DNA of 64,000 bases from Oxytricha trifallax (lineage: Eukaryota; Ciliophora; Spirotrichea; Sporadotrichida; Oxytrichidae). The notes under the pieces are model-generated. The model was not told the origin of the DNA. It made no database searches and saw nothing but the letters and a program-made list of their open reading frames with translations. The DNA is taken from the NCBI GenBank assembly GCA_000711775.1, contig ARYC01018616.1, forward strand, positions 1 through 64,000, in the 5' to 3' direction. Below, in pieces: positions 34,693-45,521 of the stretch (positions are counted from its first letter, which is position 1; every line of letters starts with the position of its first letter). The position numbers and the translations under genes are program-made.

Positions 34693-34720
34693 ATATGTAT
34701 TGGAGTTTTGGGGTTTATAT
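34597..34720 (-). repeat. Right inverted repeat of the 24.3-34.7 kb element
   Basis: Inverse copy of 24301-24414. The outer end read inward is TATATAAACCCCAAAACTCC, more telomere-like than the left copy, which lacks AAAACTCC. It abuts the palindrome at 34716. Confidence 0.75.
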
Positions 34721-35126
34721 ATGAAAATTTTATAACAGAAAGTTAATCAATCTCCATCATAACAACATAGGCATTTGACGGACACAGTTTAACATATAAA
34801 ATAAATTATAATTCATAAATAATTTGTATCCCTTTATCAAATAATTTTATAATAAAAATATAACTATATATATCAATGAAATATTATCACATTGAAAATT
34901 AATGTATAACATACTTCGATTATAATTTTTTCAAAATATCATTAATTTCAATGTGATAATATTTCATTGATATATATAGTTATATTTTTATTATAAAATT
35001 ATTTGATAAAGGGATACAAATTATTTATGAATTATAATTTATTTTATATGTTTATAAGTGTCCGTCTAATGCCTAAGTTGTTATGTTGGAGATTGATTAA
35101 CTTTCTGTGATAAAATTTTCATATAT
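34716..35126. repeat. Palindrome next to the right inverted repeat
   Basis: Arms of about 180 bp: left ATATATGAAAATTTTATAAC, right complement near 35107-35126, with TCCGTC-CATTTGAC-type inner patches matching. No coding. It directly touches the terminal repeat of the large element. Confidence 0.8.
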
Positions 35127-35164
35127 ATATTGAGGTACTTAATAATTCCAAATTGGAAAAAGAA

Positions 35165-35275
35165 AAAAATTTTATCATGCCACCGACTTAGGATTTTGGT
35201 GAATTTTGAAATATTAATGTTGCCACCGACTTAGGTTTTCGAAAAATTTCTGCCACCGACTTAGACCCCCCCCAA
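35165..35275 (+). repeat. Three direct repeats TGCCACCGACTTAG plus C-run
   Basis: TGCCACCGACTTAG begins at about 35178, 35220 and 35249, spaced about 29-42 bp apart. The third runs into ACCCCCCCC. The ACTTAGACCCCCCCC end matches the right terminus of the foldback element at 4360, so this may be the end of a related element. Confidence 0.7.
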
Positions 35276-35574
35276 TTAATTTAAGTAAATATCTAATCAA
35301 ATTTATCATAAAAATATTTGACTATTTGAGCTTTTATTCCAAGTGTAATTTCAAAATTTAAATTTCTTCTTCTTCCCCTATAAGCTGCTCATATCCTTTA
35401 TCTAAATAACCATAGTTGAATTCTTCTTTATTTTATTTATCTTATTGTTTGTGTTTGTGCTCCAATAAGTTGAATATTTTAAAGATAAACCAATCTCTAC
35501 AAATAATTATAATAATCAGTCTAATAATTATATTATTACTCTTCTCTTATCAGTAACTTGAGAATCACTTATAA

Positions 35575-38500
35575 GCACTGACTTTAAATAAAGCTTAAAG
35601 AATTAATATTTTTAGTTAAATATATACAAAATATATATGTTAACGCTTTCTGAAATTATCAGTGGGTGGAAAATTAGGATTATCAAAAAATTTGGCATAT
35701 TATAGATACTATGCATTTCTGTCTTTTTGTTTCTTGACAATATTTATATACATTAACTCATATTTTATTTATATAATTTTAAATAGTTATTCTAGTTTTT
35801 GATAGTTAGTTTGAATACAACTCCAAATGTCTTTATGTTAAGCAATGAAGTAAACATAAAAACCTAAATCTTTTAAAGAAAAATAAATAATATAAAGATT
35901 ACTTGTCAAAATTCTCTTGAAATGAGGGGTTTAGAGGTATAGTGTTTATTGTTGATATAATTATTATACTTATAAAATACGATTTTATTTTATTATTTTT
36001 TATCTTTATAGTTAGGTTACCTTGAGTTACTTGATTAATTCCAGCACAATTAACTTAAATTCATTATCATTAATCAAAAGTTCGCCTTTTGTATTTTTTA
36101 ATATTTCTTTTCCTGGGGGTTCTGAACTTGAATTATTGTCCTCACCGTAATCATCATCGCCATAGCTATTATTGCCTCCTCCATAACCATCACTTGATGA
36201 ACTTGAATCATCGCTATTGTCTTCAAAGCTTGCTACTTTTATGAAATGCTTACTCTTCTCTATTTCTAGTTCATTTTTACTTATTATATAAATAACAGAT
36301 TATAAAATAAATTTGGAGCTCTGAGTATTTCAAATCTCTCATAGTCACCATGATTTAAATCGTCCTCTTCATCATCTTCCTCCCCTTTCGCAGTCTTTCT
36401 AATCAATTCATCTGCAATTACGTATTTATACTGAGTTAAACTCGTCAGATGCACCATATAATCTGTCTTGTTTTCTCTACTAAATTGAGTTATTAAAGCC
36501 AAGCATAGCTCATTCAAATAAAAAAATATTAATAAATGAATATAAATATATCATATAATTATTCTTTAATTATATTTAGCTAAAATAACAGAATTATAGG
36601 TGAGTAATTTTAATTAATCAACTTTGCACATGTTTGAATTTAATATTAAAATAAATATATAATTTGAGGTACTCTACCGCAGATTTTTATGGATAAACCT
36701 GTTTTGCGGTAGAGTACCTTAATTATATTAATTAAATTAAATAAATAAAATTAAATACAGCATTACTTTTTACAGAAAATGCATAATATAATTATTTAAT
36801 AAATTTTATAATTAATATTAGGATATTGTTACTTTTAAAGGTAACTTTACTTAAAGATTTAATATTTTAAAAGCTATAATCTTAATTTATAATTCTTTTA
36901 TTAATAATAATTAAATTATATATTGCTTTTACTACAAACTGCATTTAATGTATAAATTAAAACTTAATAGTTAAATATTTTTTAAATTAATATAAATAAG
37001 GTACTCTACTGCAAAACAGGTCAAATACGGTAGAGTACCTAAAAATATAATACAAATAAAATAAAAAAAAAGAAATGTGTTAAAGTTGATTAAGTTAATT
37101 AATTTACCAAAAATATGCTATTTTAGCTAATTGCTTTCCAAAATGATGTCTTGGTAGGTTTAAACTAATTTACTCAATGGGTCTTTCCAATTCACTACTG
37201 ATTTATAATATATTTATTTAAAATAGTATTTTATAGATGTATTATTTATATTTAATTTACCAAGATCTAGAACTAATTTCTCAATTAACTTGGAGTATTT
37301 ATTGCTCTTATCTTTCTTAAAGTCCTTAACTTAACTCATTATATATTTAAATGTCTTAAATAGACTGTTCTTATCTAATTATTTTAATATTTTTATAAGA
37401 AATCTTTTTATAAGTGAATTTGAGACGCAGATTTCATATATAAAATAATTTATCAGCTGTAATTAGGTCTCTCTTCGACAATTTAGTTCTTTATTAAGCT
37501 GCCTAGATGATAAAAAAATTTAATAAAATTAATTTAATCTTGGGAGTTGTAAAAGCTTCAGAGTACCCTTTTAGCAAGTAGCATTTTTAATAATTTAGAA
37601 AATTAATGATTCAATTAAAAGTACTCTTCATCGGGAGAGTCATCATTCATTTTTATTGATATCCCCAAATCACCAATCTTAATCAGCTAGTTTTTAATGA
37701 TATAATTTTAAGATAAATACAAATATTTTATAGTTTCTAAACACCAATAAGTTTTCAGGTTTCATATCCCCATAGTAAACATTGTTTTAGTGAAAGAAAG
37801 CCAATATTTACACTATTTAGTAGAAATAGTAGAATAACTTCTCAGGACTGTAGAACTCAAAGTATTTGGAGCTTATCATAATTTTATTAAGTATTTTTAT
37901 AAATATATAATATTTATTACTTTACAGAGCTTAATTAGGGGTCATTCCAGATCTATATTAGATCCTCAAGTGTGAATCTAGCTCTCTCAACAGTCACACA
38001 ATATTTAAATATTTGTATTTATTATTTCTGGATTTACATGGTATTGGTGTCTATCTCAATTATAATTTATATATAAAATTAATTATTTTATATTTCTTAG
38101 TAACTAATTATATTTCTTCTTTGACTTGTGCAATATAGTTATAGTTATCTAGTATCTTAAGTTGCGAACTCTCCAGCATCATGTCATAGTTCTCATTTAA
38201 TGCTTAAATCTATTGTTTTATAACAACTTCCTCTACATCTTAGTGCTCCACTCTATAGACTGTAGATATTAAAATATAAATTTGGGGGGGGGAAGTTTCC
38301 TGCACTCGAGGAAGTTTCCTGCACTGTTTTTTTATTTTTGTTATATTTAATAAATTTTACATAAATAAAAAAATTTAATATTTTTATGACTCATTAAATA
38401 TTAAAAGCATATTGTTCATCATTGAAGTAGCTCAAGAAAATATAGTCTAACATCATATAGGCATGGTAAGAAGAAGATAAATTGAATCAGAATTACACAA

Positions 38501-40900
38501 ACAATAGGAAACAATATTTGGAATTACTAAAGAAAGCAATTTAATATTTAAGTTAAAGAACAAACAAATATCAGATAAAAAATGTCAGAGTTTTAGGAAT
38601 CTGAAGAGTGATATTGGCTATTGATTAATAAATTAAAGTATAATTATAACAATGAAATTAGTCCTGAAGTTGGTAGATAGTTTTTATAAAGATTAATTTG
38701 AACAAAAAAATTAAAAATATAAAATTAAAAAAAGTGCAGGAAACTTCCCTAAAATTTTTATTTTATCATAAACCAGTGCAGGAAACTTCCCCCCCCATAA
38801 ATTTATTTATAAAAATAATTATTTATACAAATTTATTATGTTAACATAAATTATAAATAGCTTCTGAACCTTAAGCCAATAAATTAATATCGTAGATTTT
38901 CTTGTATTTTTTAGAATTTTCCTATAAATTTTATAATTAAATTATAATAACTATAGATACTCTTCAATTGCAAGCCCCTTATCTAATAAAAAAATATATT
39001 TATTAATTTAATTTCTTAAAAATTAAATAAAATTAGTATAGTATAACATTAATTAAATAATCTTTCACAGACAAATCAACTTATTCATGTTAGTTTAATT
39101 TGTTCAAACCTTTTCTCAAGATAAGTATTTGATCTTTACATAGTATGTCATTAATTTGTTGTAGTTGTTTGCTTTGATAGAATTTACTGTATAATAATAA
39201 TATATTAAATTAATTAAAGAAACTTCCTTAATTTATACATCTATCTCAATTCTTTAAGTAATAAACCAGTTTAGTAATGACTATTAAAAGCAAATGGGGA
39301 TTCACTTCTTAAATAATATTATTTATTTAATTTTTATTGCACTGCTTACACTTGAATCTTAAGAATGATATAAAAAATATATTAAATGATTAATTATATA
39401 ATTTTAATGAGAATAAGAAGAAAAATTTGTTGCATTTTTGCTTTTATTATTACTATCTTGCAAATCTTTTATTGATGGGTACTGTATCAATGTAATAAAT
39501 TATTTATATTGCATTTTTAAGAATTAAATTAAAGTTGTTTTTTAAATTTAGGAAGAATTATGAATAAGCAATTGATTATTTATTTTATATAAAATATTAA
39601 AAATAAATGGCTTTCCTAATGCTTTAGTTTATTTCGCTTCTGGACTTAAGTTTTGATAAAATTTTTCTTCTTCCTCTTCATTTTTATATTCTGGTTTTTG
39701 TCCTTCAATAAAGAATTCTGTTTCTTTAGAATCTGTTTCTAAATATAATTAACATAAATAAAATATAAACAAATTTAGAATTTCACAAATCAGATTATTT
39801 TATATTTATATGCATATAATACTTTGTAGACTCCATTATAAATATCCAATTATTTGGGGGGGGGCGATATCTGAACCTATGCTGGAGTATTTGAACCTAA
39901 TGTGCTTTATAATAGTTTAAATATGTTTCCATACATGCTTCTAGTCAATTTAGGGTCAGAGGACACGAATAAATATCTTATGATCACGAGGGATCACTCT
40001 AAAGGGTAGAAAAAGTTACAATAATTATCTGTTTTATTATACAATTTTTCATAATTTTCATCTTTTTTTCACATGTTTTTTTATTAAATTTATCTATTTT
40101 AAACTATAGAACAAACATGAGTAGTTGTAGATGACATCAATCAAGATAATGAAATTCCATCAGTACTAATATTCTAGCAAATACGATAAGTAAGTATATA
40201 AATCATAGGAAGATATGTGATTTACAACTACTCATGTTTGTTCTATAGTTTAAAATAAATAAATTTAATAAAAAAAACATGTGAAAAACGATAAAAATTA
40301 TGAAAAATTTATAATAAAATAGATAATCATTGTAACTTTTCTACCCTTTAGAGTAATCCCTAGTCATCATAAGATATTTATTCGTGTCCTCCGACCCTAA
40401 ATTGACTAGAAGAATGTATGGAAACATATTTAAACTATTATAAAGCACATTAGGTTCAAATACTCCAGCATAGGTTCAGATATCGCCCCCCCCCAATTAT
40501 TTAATATTTTATAATGTTTAATCTTAAATTGTCTTACATCTCATTAAATTATCTTCATGAAATTTAAATCTGTTATTTTGTAAATTTAAACGTATTTCTG
40601 TTCTTATAAGAAAAGGAGAGTAAATATTATTTTGCATATACTATAATATAAAATATTATTATCGAGTTTACTGACCTATTAAAATTTAATTTTATTTACA
40701 TTTATATTTTTGCTAATAATTTTTCCTAACAACTAAGACTTCTTTTGATTTTAAGCTTAAATAGAAACCTAGATTTTTAATTTATAACTTTAAAAATAAG
40801 TTAATTTCATAAGATATAAATATACACCCTAAAATATTGATTTTTAATTTCAAATACTTCGTAATCCTTTTTTCTATTTTACCATTATTCAAGTAAGATT
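35575..40900 (-). CDS. Protein kinase gene 1 (host; introns and IESs)
   Basis: Serine/threonine-type protein kinase-like gene read from about 40900 down to TGA at 35575. N-terminal pieces before the kinase: RTEIRLNLQNNRFKFHED (about 40600), FFIEGQKPEYKNEEEEEKFY (about 39700), RSESPFAFNSHYQTGLLLKE (about 39290). Kinase domain: KIYDINLLAQGSEATVYRV (glycine loop, after IES removal), EEVVIKQQ (lysine), YYFYQIVQILAFFHQNNVYY then GDMKPENLL (catalytic loop with Y-G-D for H-R-D) and IKIGDLGISIK (DLG). The C-lobe and an unassigned C-terminal region follow (KLIEKLVLDLVVNWKDPL; KDLGFYVYFIAQHKDIW). GT-AG introns lie, for example, at about 37200-37262. The missing H and R of HRD are shared with paralogue 2, the aspartates are kept, so catalysis is possible. 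Exon and IES limits are only partly fixed. Confidence 0.75.
36668..36718. repeat. Short palindrome GGTACTCTACCGC, copy 1
   Basis: GGTACTCTACCGC and its complement GCGGTAGAGTACC enclose 25 bp that contain CCTGTTTT. It lies between coding segments of kinase gene 1, in AT-rich presumed IES. Confidence 0.85.
37000..37039. repeat. Short palindrome GGTACTCTAC, copy 2
   Basis: GGTACTCTACTGC and GTAGAGTACC enclose 18 bp containing AAAACAGG, the complement of part of copy 1. About 330 bp from copy 1 in the same presumed IES; one may be the inverted partner of the other. Confidence 0.8.
37688..37730. other. IES, 43 bp, pointer TAGTTT (AAACTA on the gene strand)
   Basis: TAGTTT repeats at 37688-37693 and 37731-37736. 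Removing one copy and the AT-rich stretch joins NLLVFRNQ to LIKIGDLG, matching NLLVFRDQLVKIGDLG of kinase gene 2. The match to the paralogue fixes both limits. Confidence 0.9.
38263..38857. other. IES, about 595 bp, pointer TAG (CTA on the gene strand), containing a palindrome
   Basis: TAG at 38263-38265 and 38858-38860. Removal restores LLAQGSEATVYRVEH across the glycine loop of kinase gene 1, which matches LARGGEAVVYRVDH of kinase gene 2. The interruption is filled by a G-run palindrome. Confidence 0.8.
38281..38803. repeat. G-run palindrome with GGAAGTTTCCTGC motifs
   Basis: The left end is a run of nine G, then GAAGTTTCCTGCACTCGAGGAAGTTTCCTGCACTG; the right end has the inverse motifs and eight C. 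The inner arms diverge. It shares the GGAAGTTTCCTGC motif with the element at 7575-9397. Confidence 0.8.
39855..40495. repeat. G-run palindrome inside kinase gene 1
   Basis: Left end TTTGGGGGGGGGCGATATCTG, right end its complement; arms of about 270 bp are highly similar. It sits between coding segments at about 39740 and 40560, so it lies in an IES or intron. Confidence 0.85.
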
Positions 40901-41099
40901 TAATATTTCAATTTCCATATGAAAAAAATTATACATGGTTTAAAAATAATTTTAACAAGTGTTTACCATATCCAATGAACATTTAAATAATAAGATAATA
41001 TTGAAATAAATATTTTTATCATGAAAAATCATGTGTTTAATAATTAAAATTAAATAATTTTAACATATCACTGTTTATACTAAAATCAAACCATTAATC

Positions 41100-41680
41100 T
41101 TAGTCGTGACGTAGACGTATCTAAGTGAGTTGACGTGGCAAACTTCCGTGACGTGGCAGTCATGAAGTAGAAAACTCCGAAAAAACCATTCTCGCTATTA
41201 CCTAGTCTTCTCCCAAAATCAAGATGTCATCCCAGTTTGTACCTGGGGACAGAGCTCGTGAGATCCAACTAAATAACAGAAGATGGAGAAAAACGCTTAC
41301 CGGTCCCACCGCTGCTGGGAAACGTAATCCCTATCCTTTCGCTGTGGTAGCTTCAGCACCCTAACCCGGTGTGGGAGAAAAATCCTTATCGTTGGCTTCA
41401 ATGGTTTTCGTCTTCTCACTTTCGAAGGCAGAGCGTACCTTCATCCTGCTCCATATTACCTAGGAAACTGAACTCAAGCCAGTAGACTCATCTAATGCAG
41501 GGAAATCTTAGGATCCAGCTCACTCGAAGAGTGAATGCTGACAGATTGAACCCCGTCGACTGGTCCCTCATGCGTTGCGCCCAGCAACCCCCTATCTGCC
41601 CTCAATAGGCCTTAGTGTAGTAGAAAGCTCTATCAGAAAGTCCCAAGTGGTTGGTACCACCTAGCAATTAACTTTCTAAT
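41100..41680 (+). other. GC-rich island of unknown origin
   Basis: About 560 bp with near-balanced base composition in otherwise AT-rich DNA. It begins with TGACGTGGCA twice (about 41131 and 41149). From ATG at 41224 the TGA-only frame runs about 110 codons (MSSQFVPGDRAREIQLNNRR), and a second frame stays open to about 41675 (ADRLNPVDWSLMRCAQQPP). No family recognised; base use unlike all host coding here. It could be a recent insertion, a germline-limited gene or a non-coding RNA locus. Confidence 0.5.
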
Positions 41681-42057
41681 TTAATAAAATATATTATGAA
41701 AAATCATAAAAAGAACATATATAACATTTATTCGTCAAGAAACTTGACCTATCATTTTCCATATTTTAGATAAATAAAATTATAATTATCTTTTGTGCAA
41801 ATATTTGTATCTTTATTGAGCTCTAATAGATTTAAGTATTTTAAAGATATTATGAAATAAAAACATAAAAATTGTTTGTTATAATGATAAATTGCTTTAT
41901 TTTATAAATCATTAGTCAAATATAGATATCAAATTTCTTCACTTTGTAATTTACTGATGCAATTATTGACAAGAAAATCCAACTTTGATTCACATAAATA
42001 ATAGCAATGGAATAATATCGTTTATTAATAGGAATAAATAAAAAATATTCAAGTTAT

Positions 42058-42478
42058 ATACGTAGAAATGCATTTGAATTAGGAAAATCAATTTAATTAT
42101 ATTAATTATAAATCAAAATCGTGGCAGTTATACTTCTTATTTAAATCAAATGGAACTAATTCTATAGAAAATTAAAAGTTAAATGGAATTTAATGTTGGC
42201 GAATCTATTTTATCACATCTCTGGAGTGAGATAACTAGACTTTAATTTGAAGTTATAATTTAATGAAATTAGGGGTGTTTAATTAAGGTCGAGTTATCTC
42301 GCTTCCTCGATGAAATAAAATAGTATCGGCAATTTTAAAGTCCAGAAAATTTTAAATTCTCTCTCGAATGAGCTCAAGATCCTTTAAATTGGTACTTTAA
42401 TTGCAAGATAATTTTTTTTTGTTATTGATAATTCATTTATTTTAAATAATTTTCCAAATTCAAATGTATTCCTACAAT
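42058..42478. mobile_element. ATTGTAG-family MITE, copy C
   Basis: A 421-bp member of the MITE family at 5974, 17544 and 45522, with a decayed left end (ATACGTAGAAATGCATTTGA) and right end CTACAAT. The most diverged copy in its arms. Confidence 0.8.
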
Positions 42479-42559
42479 ATTATGAACATCTTATTTTAAA
42501 TATTATTAATAATAGTTTTAGTGTTTATTTTTAATGATAAAATAATTTTAAAAATCGTA

Positions 42560-42780
42560 TTATTTAATGTATTTTTTTAATATAATTACTTTTACTGTTT
42601 TTTCTCATCATATTTTTAAATTGTTGCTACAAGTATCCACTGCTAGTTATAGCATACAGTTCCTCATCCTTTTAACTTTACTCATCCCCTAGATACTTTG
42701 CTATAAAATTGAACTGTTTAAGGTCAATATGAGGAAGTTTCACTCTACTTAGATGGTTGCAAATTAAAACACTAATTTAC
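42560..42780 (-). CDS. Host coding segment (minus strand)
   Basis: Minus-strand frame with CNHLSRVKLPHIDLKQFNFI, AKYLGDEQSQKDEELYAITS and SGYLQQQFKNMM. Good protein character, no family recognised. Same strand as kinase gene 1, so it may be an upstream segment of it, with the GC island and MITE in the IES between. Confidence 0.5.
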
Positions 42781-43449
42781 CATAATTAAATATATGTTTA
42801 ATATTTAAAAAATAATGAAAGAAAAATAATTTATGTTAATCATAGATAAAATTATTCAAATTAAATTTCATTAAATTATCACATTATAAATCTATTGTTT
42901 TTCTTATTTGTTTTATCTCCCAAGACAGTTTATGATGAAAATATAAATTTTTTTTTTCTAAAATAGATTTTTACCTTTATTAATTTCATTAATAATTTAT
43001 TCTGAAAATTTTGCATATTATTAACAAAGAATTAGAAATAAACAATAATTGAATATTCTAGATATTATTTATAATAATAAACTGATAAAATATATATATA
43101 TAAATATAATCAGTTAAATGCAACTATATGCTACCACATTTATATTAATTATAAATAAAGGTATTTCTTATGGAATTAATTATATAGGGGAATCCATGAA
43201 GGAAATGATAATTTATAAATAATTTTGAACTATCTTTTTATAAAAAAATTTGGGATAATTAAATAATTTACATTATAAATATTTTTAATTGACGGACTAT
43301 AATAAAAAATTAAAAACAATTTTATTAACCAATTTTTAAATAATTCTAATGCTTTAATATAATTTTTTTTCTTAATAATTATTAAAAGATTATTTATTTA
43401 ATTTAAACTTTTTCTATATCAAACTAAAATTACGCAGGGAGTTATAAAA

Positions 43450-43900
43450 ATTATCAATGGCAACCACATATTTACTATAATTCAATCAGTCTGAAACCTT
43501 AAATATTTATGGATCAATTTTAGAACCTAAAAAGTAGAATGACATTTTTTTCTAACACAAATACTAAAGAAAGTAGGTTAAATCTCCCAAAAAACATAAT
43601 GCCATTTTTTTATTTTATGGACTCTATTTTATGAAAGTATATATAAATAATTTCTCCTTCTTTAAATAATTCACTACTACTGCTTCTAATTTTATTAATA
43701 AAATTAGTAATAAATATAAATTTTTTTAATATTTAATATGATTTTCTCAGCTTATTCTAGAATTCCATGCTGTTTTAATTGCTTGATTCTTTCATTAATT
43801 AAAAATTAAATAATTCATAGTCGTCTATTGCATCTAATTTATAAACTATTGACTTTAGTTCAGTACTTGCTTAAATTTACATATAAATTATTAAATTGAT
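43450..43900. CDS. Ambiguous coding-like stretch
   Basis: Plus strand from ATG at 43456: MATTYLLQFNQSETLNIYGS, then ILEPKKQNDIFFQHKYQ, about 95 codons. The minus strand is also open (CFLGDLTYFLQYLC). Strand cannot be settled by eye. Nothing recognised. Confidence 0.3.
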
Positions 43901-44165
43901 ATATTTAAAAGACAAAAAATATTTATTTTATTAAAAAATTAAATCCAATATTATAAGTATGTTTAAACTCGAGTTAAGGCAGTAGTTTTATTAATTAAAT
44001 GACAATTTTATAATCGTCATTTAAATTTTAATCTTAAAAATTTCTTAAAAGACTTCCATTTCAAACATAAACATATCATGGTTGACTGAGAAGTTTTTTT
44101 TAAAAATTTTATTTATTTATAAGGGAAGAAAATTAAAAACTTTAGCCGCTGATAAAACAGCTGAC

Positions 44166-44199
44166 GTGTCTGGGTGGGGTCCGTGTCTGGGTGGGGTCC
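44166..44199 (+). repeat. Tandem duplication of a 17-bp GC-rich unit
   Basis: GTGTCTGGGTGGGGTCC twice in direct tandem, within a short GC-rich patch (44150-44220) in AT-rich DNA. It resembles the GC island at 41.1 kb in composition (both contain TGACG). Confidence 0.8.
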
Positions 44200-44329
44200 G
44201 TGTCATGCTGACGCTCACTTGCCTACATAGCACTGGGGTAAAAATCAATTTTAAAATTGGTTTTAAGTTAATTTATTTAATTCGCAAAAACAGAATCTCT
44301 TGATTCCTTTGATTTTAATAGGATCTACA

Positions 44330-45520
44330 ATAAGAAAATAAGAAAATATATTTTTCCTTCTAAACCAGTTTGTTTTTTTAATAAGTTTATAATTCAATAT
44401 TTAATGAAAAAATCTTAAAGTACATTATATTTCTCGAATTAAATTCTTTGAAAGAATAAAAAAATTCTTTTTTAAGTTTTCCTCATTTTAATTCAAATTT
44501 TTTTATAATAAAAGTGATAAATATGCTGTCTAATATGTCATTGCTTTTAAGTTTTTCGTATGTTCTGGATCAAAGAATAGAAAAATATAATTATGAAAAA
44601 TATTGAGAACAGCAGGTCAAAAAATTATAATATTAAAATTTGAATAAAGGAAATAAAATATTAATATTTTTCATTATATAGACATAATAAATTAAATATA
44701 ATAAAATTAATTTTTACTTATTCCTTATTTACTAAACAAATAAATTAATTTATTGTTTTTATAAAATTAAAAATTGGGGGAGAATTATTATGCCAAGATT
44801 TTTGTATGATTAAAAAAATATTTTAGGGAAGTTTCCTGACAAATAAATTTCTTTGTGTAGCTATTATTTTTGACAACTATAATCACCTTTTGGAATTTTC
44901 ACAAACTTGTGATTAAAATAATATAATCTATGAATGATAAATATTCTTAGAATCTTCTTTATTTCAAACAATATTGCCATTATAAAGTCATTTTAATTGA
45001 CACAAATTAATAAAGTTTTCAACAAGAATTAAAAGCAATTTCTTGCCACATTTATTATTAAGATATTATAATATAATTGGCTTTTGTTTGATTTAACTCT
45101 AGAATATGTTTAACTTATCCCTAATCCATTAATTAGTAATAAAATTATTAATTATAATATTTTATATATCAAGATACTTTTTTTTAACAGGAAGATTCCC
45201 CTAGAAAAAATGAATTGATTATTTTTATTGTTAATATTAAATAGCAGGAAAACTTCCAAAATTTCAAATATCGTATATTAACTCTCATCATTTAAAAATT
45301 AAATTAAAATAAAATATTATTATTTTAATTCATTTATGTCAACGTTTACCAGTTATTATTTTACTTATTCAATAACGTAGTACTTTGTTAGATAATAAAG
45401 TTTTTGAACGTATAATAAATTATTGTGCAATTATTTGTAAATTAAATAGCTATATAGTTCTTCAAGCATCTATCTCCAATTCTATTATTTAATAAGAAAA
45501 TATTAAGATTTAAAATTTAT
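44330..45520. other. AT-rich non-coding stretch
   Basis: No convincing gene. It contains decayed GGAAGTTTCC-type motifs at about 44826 and 45245, which may be ends of an old element of the 7575-9397 family. Confidence 0.4.
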
Positions 45521-45521
45521 T

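Larger units (their letters stand above)
24301..34720. mobile_element. Large TBE-related transposon with SecA-like helicase gene
   Basis: About 10.4 kb bounded by inverted repeats of about 115 bp with telomere-like outer ends. Inside are a SecA-like ATPase gene (plus), a homologue of the TBE 22-kDa protein (minus, two introns) and a complete DD34E transposase (plus). Shared ancestry with TBE rests on the 22-kDa homologue and the transposase. Neither the zinc finger nor the kinase gene of TBE is present. About 3 kb of AT-rich non-coding DNA lies between the transposase and the right end. The exact limits are uncertain because coding-like sequence overlaps the right repeat. Confidence 0.6.

Noticed and set aside
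24301-34720. Integrated virus or Polinton
   Set aside because: No capsid, protein-primed polymerase or integrase motifs; the genes are a DDE transposase, a TBE 22-kDa homologue and a SecA-like ATPase.
44082-44303. 73-codon plus-strand ORF over the tandem duplication
   Set aside because: Contains the repeated SGWG/CLGG products of the 17-bp tandem; low-complexity and without support on either side.
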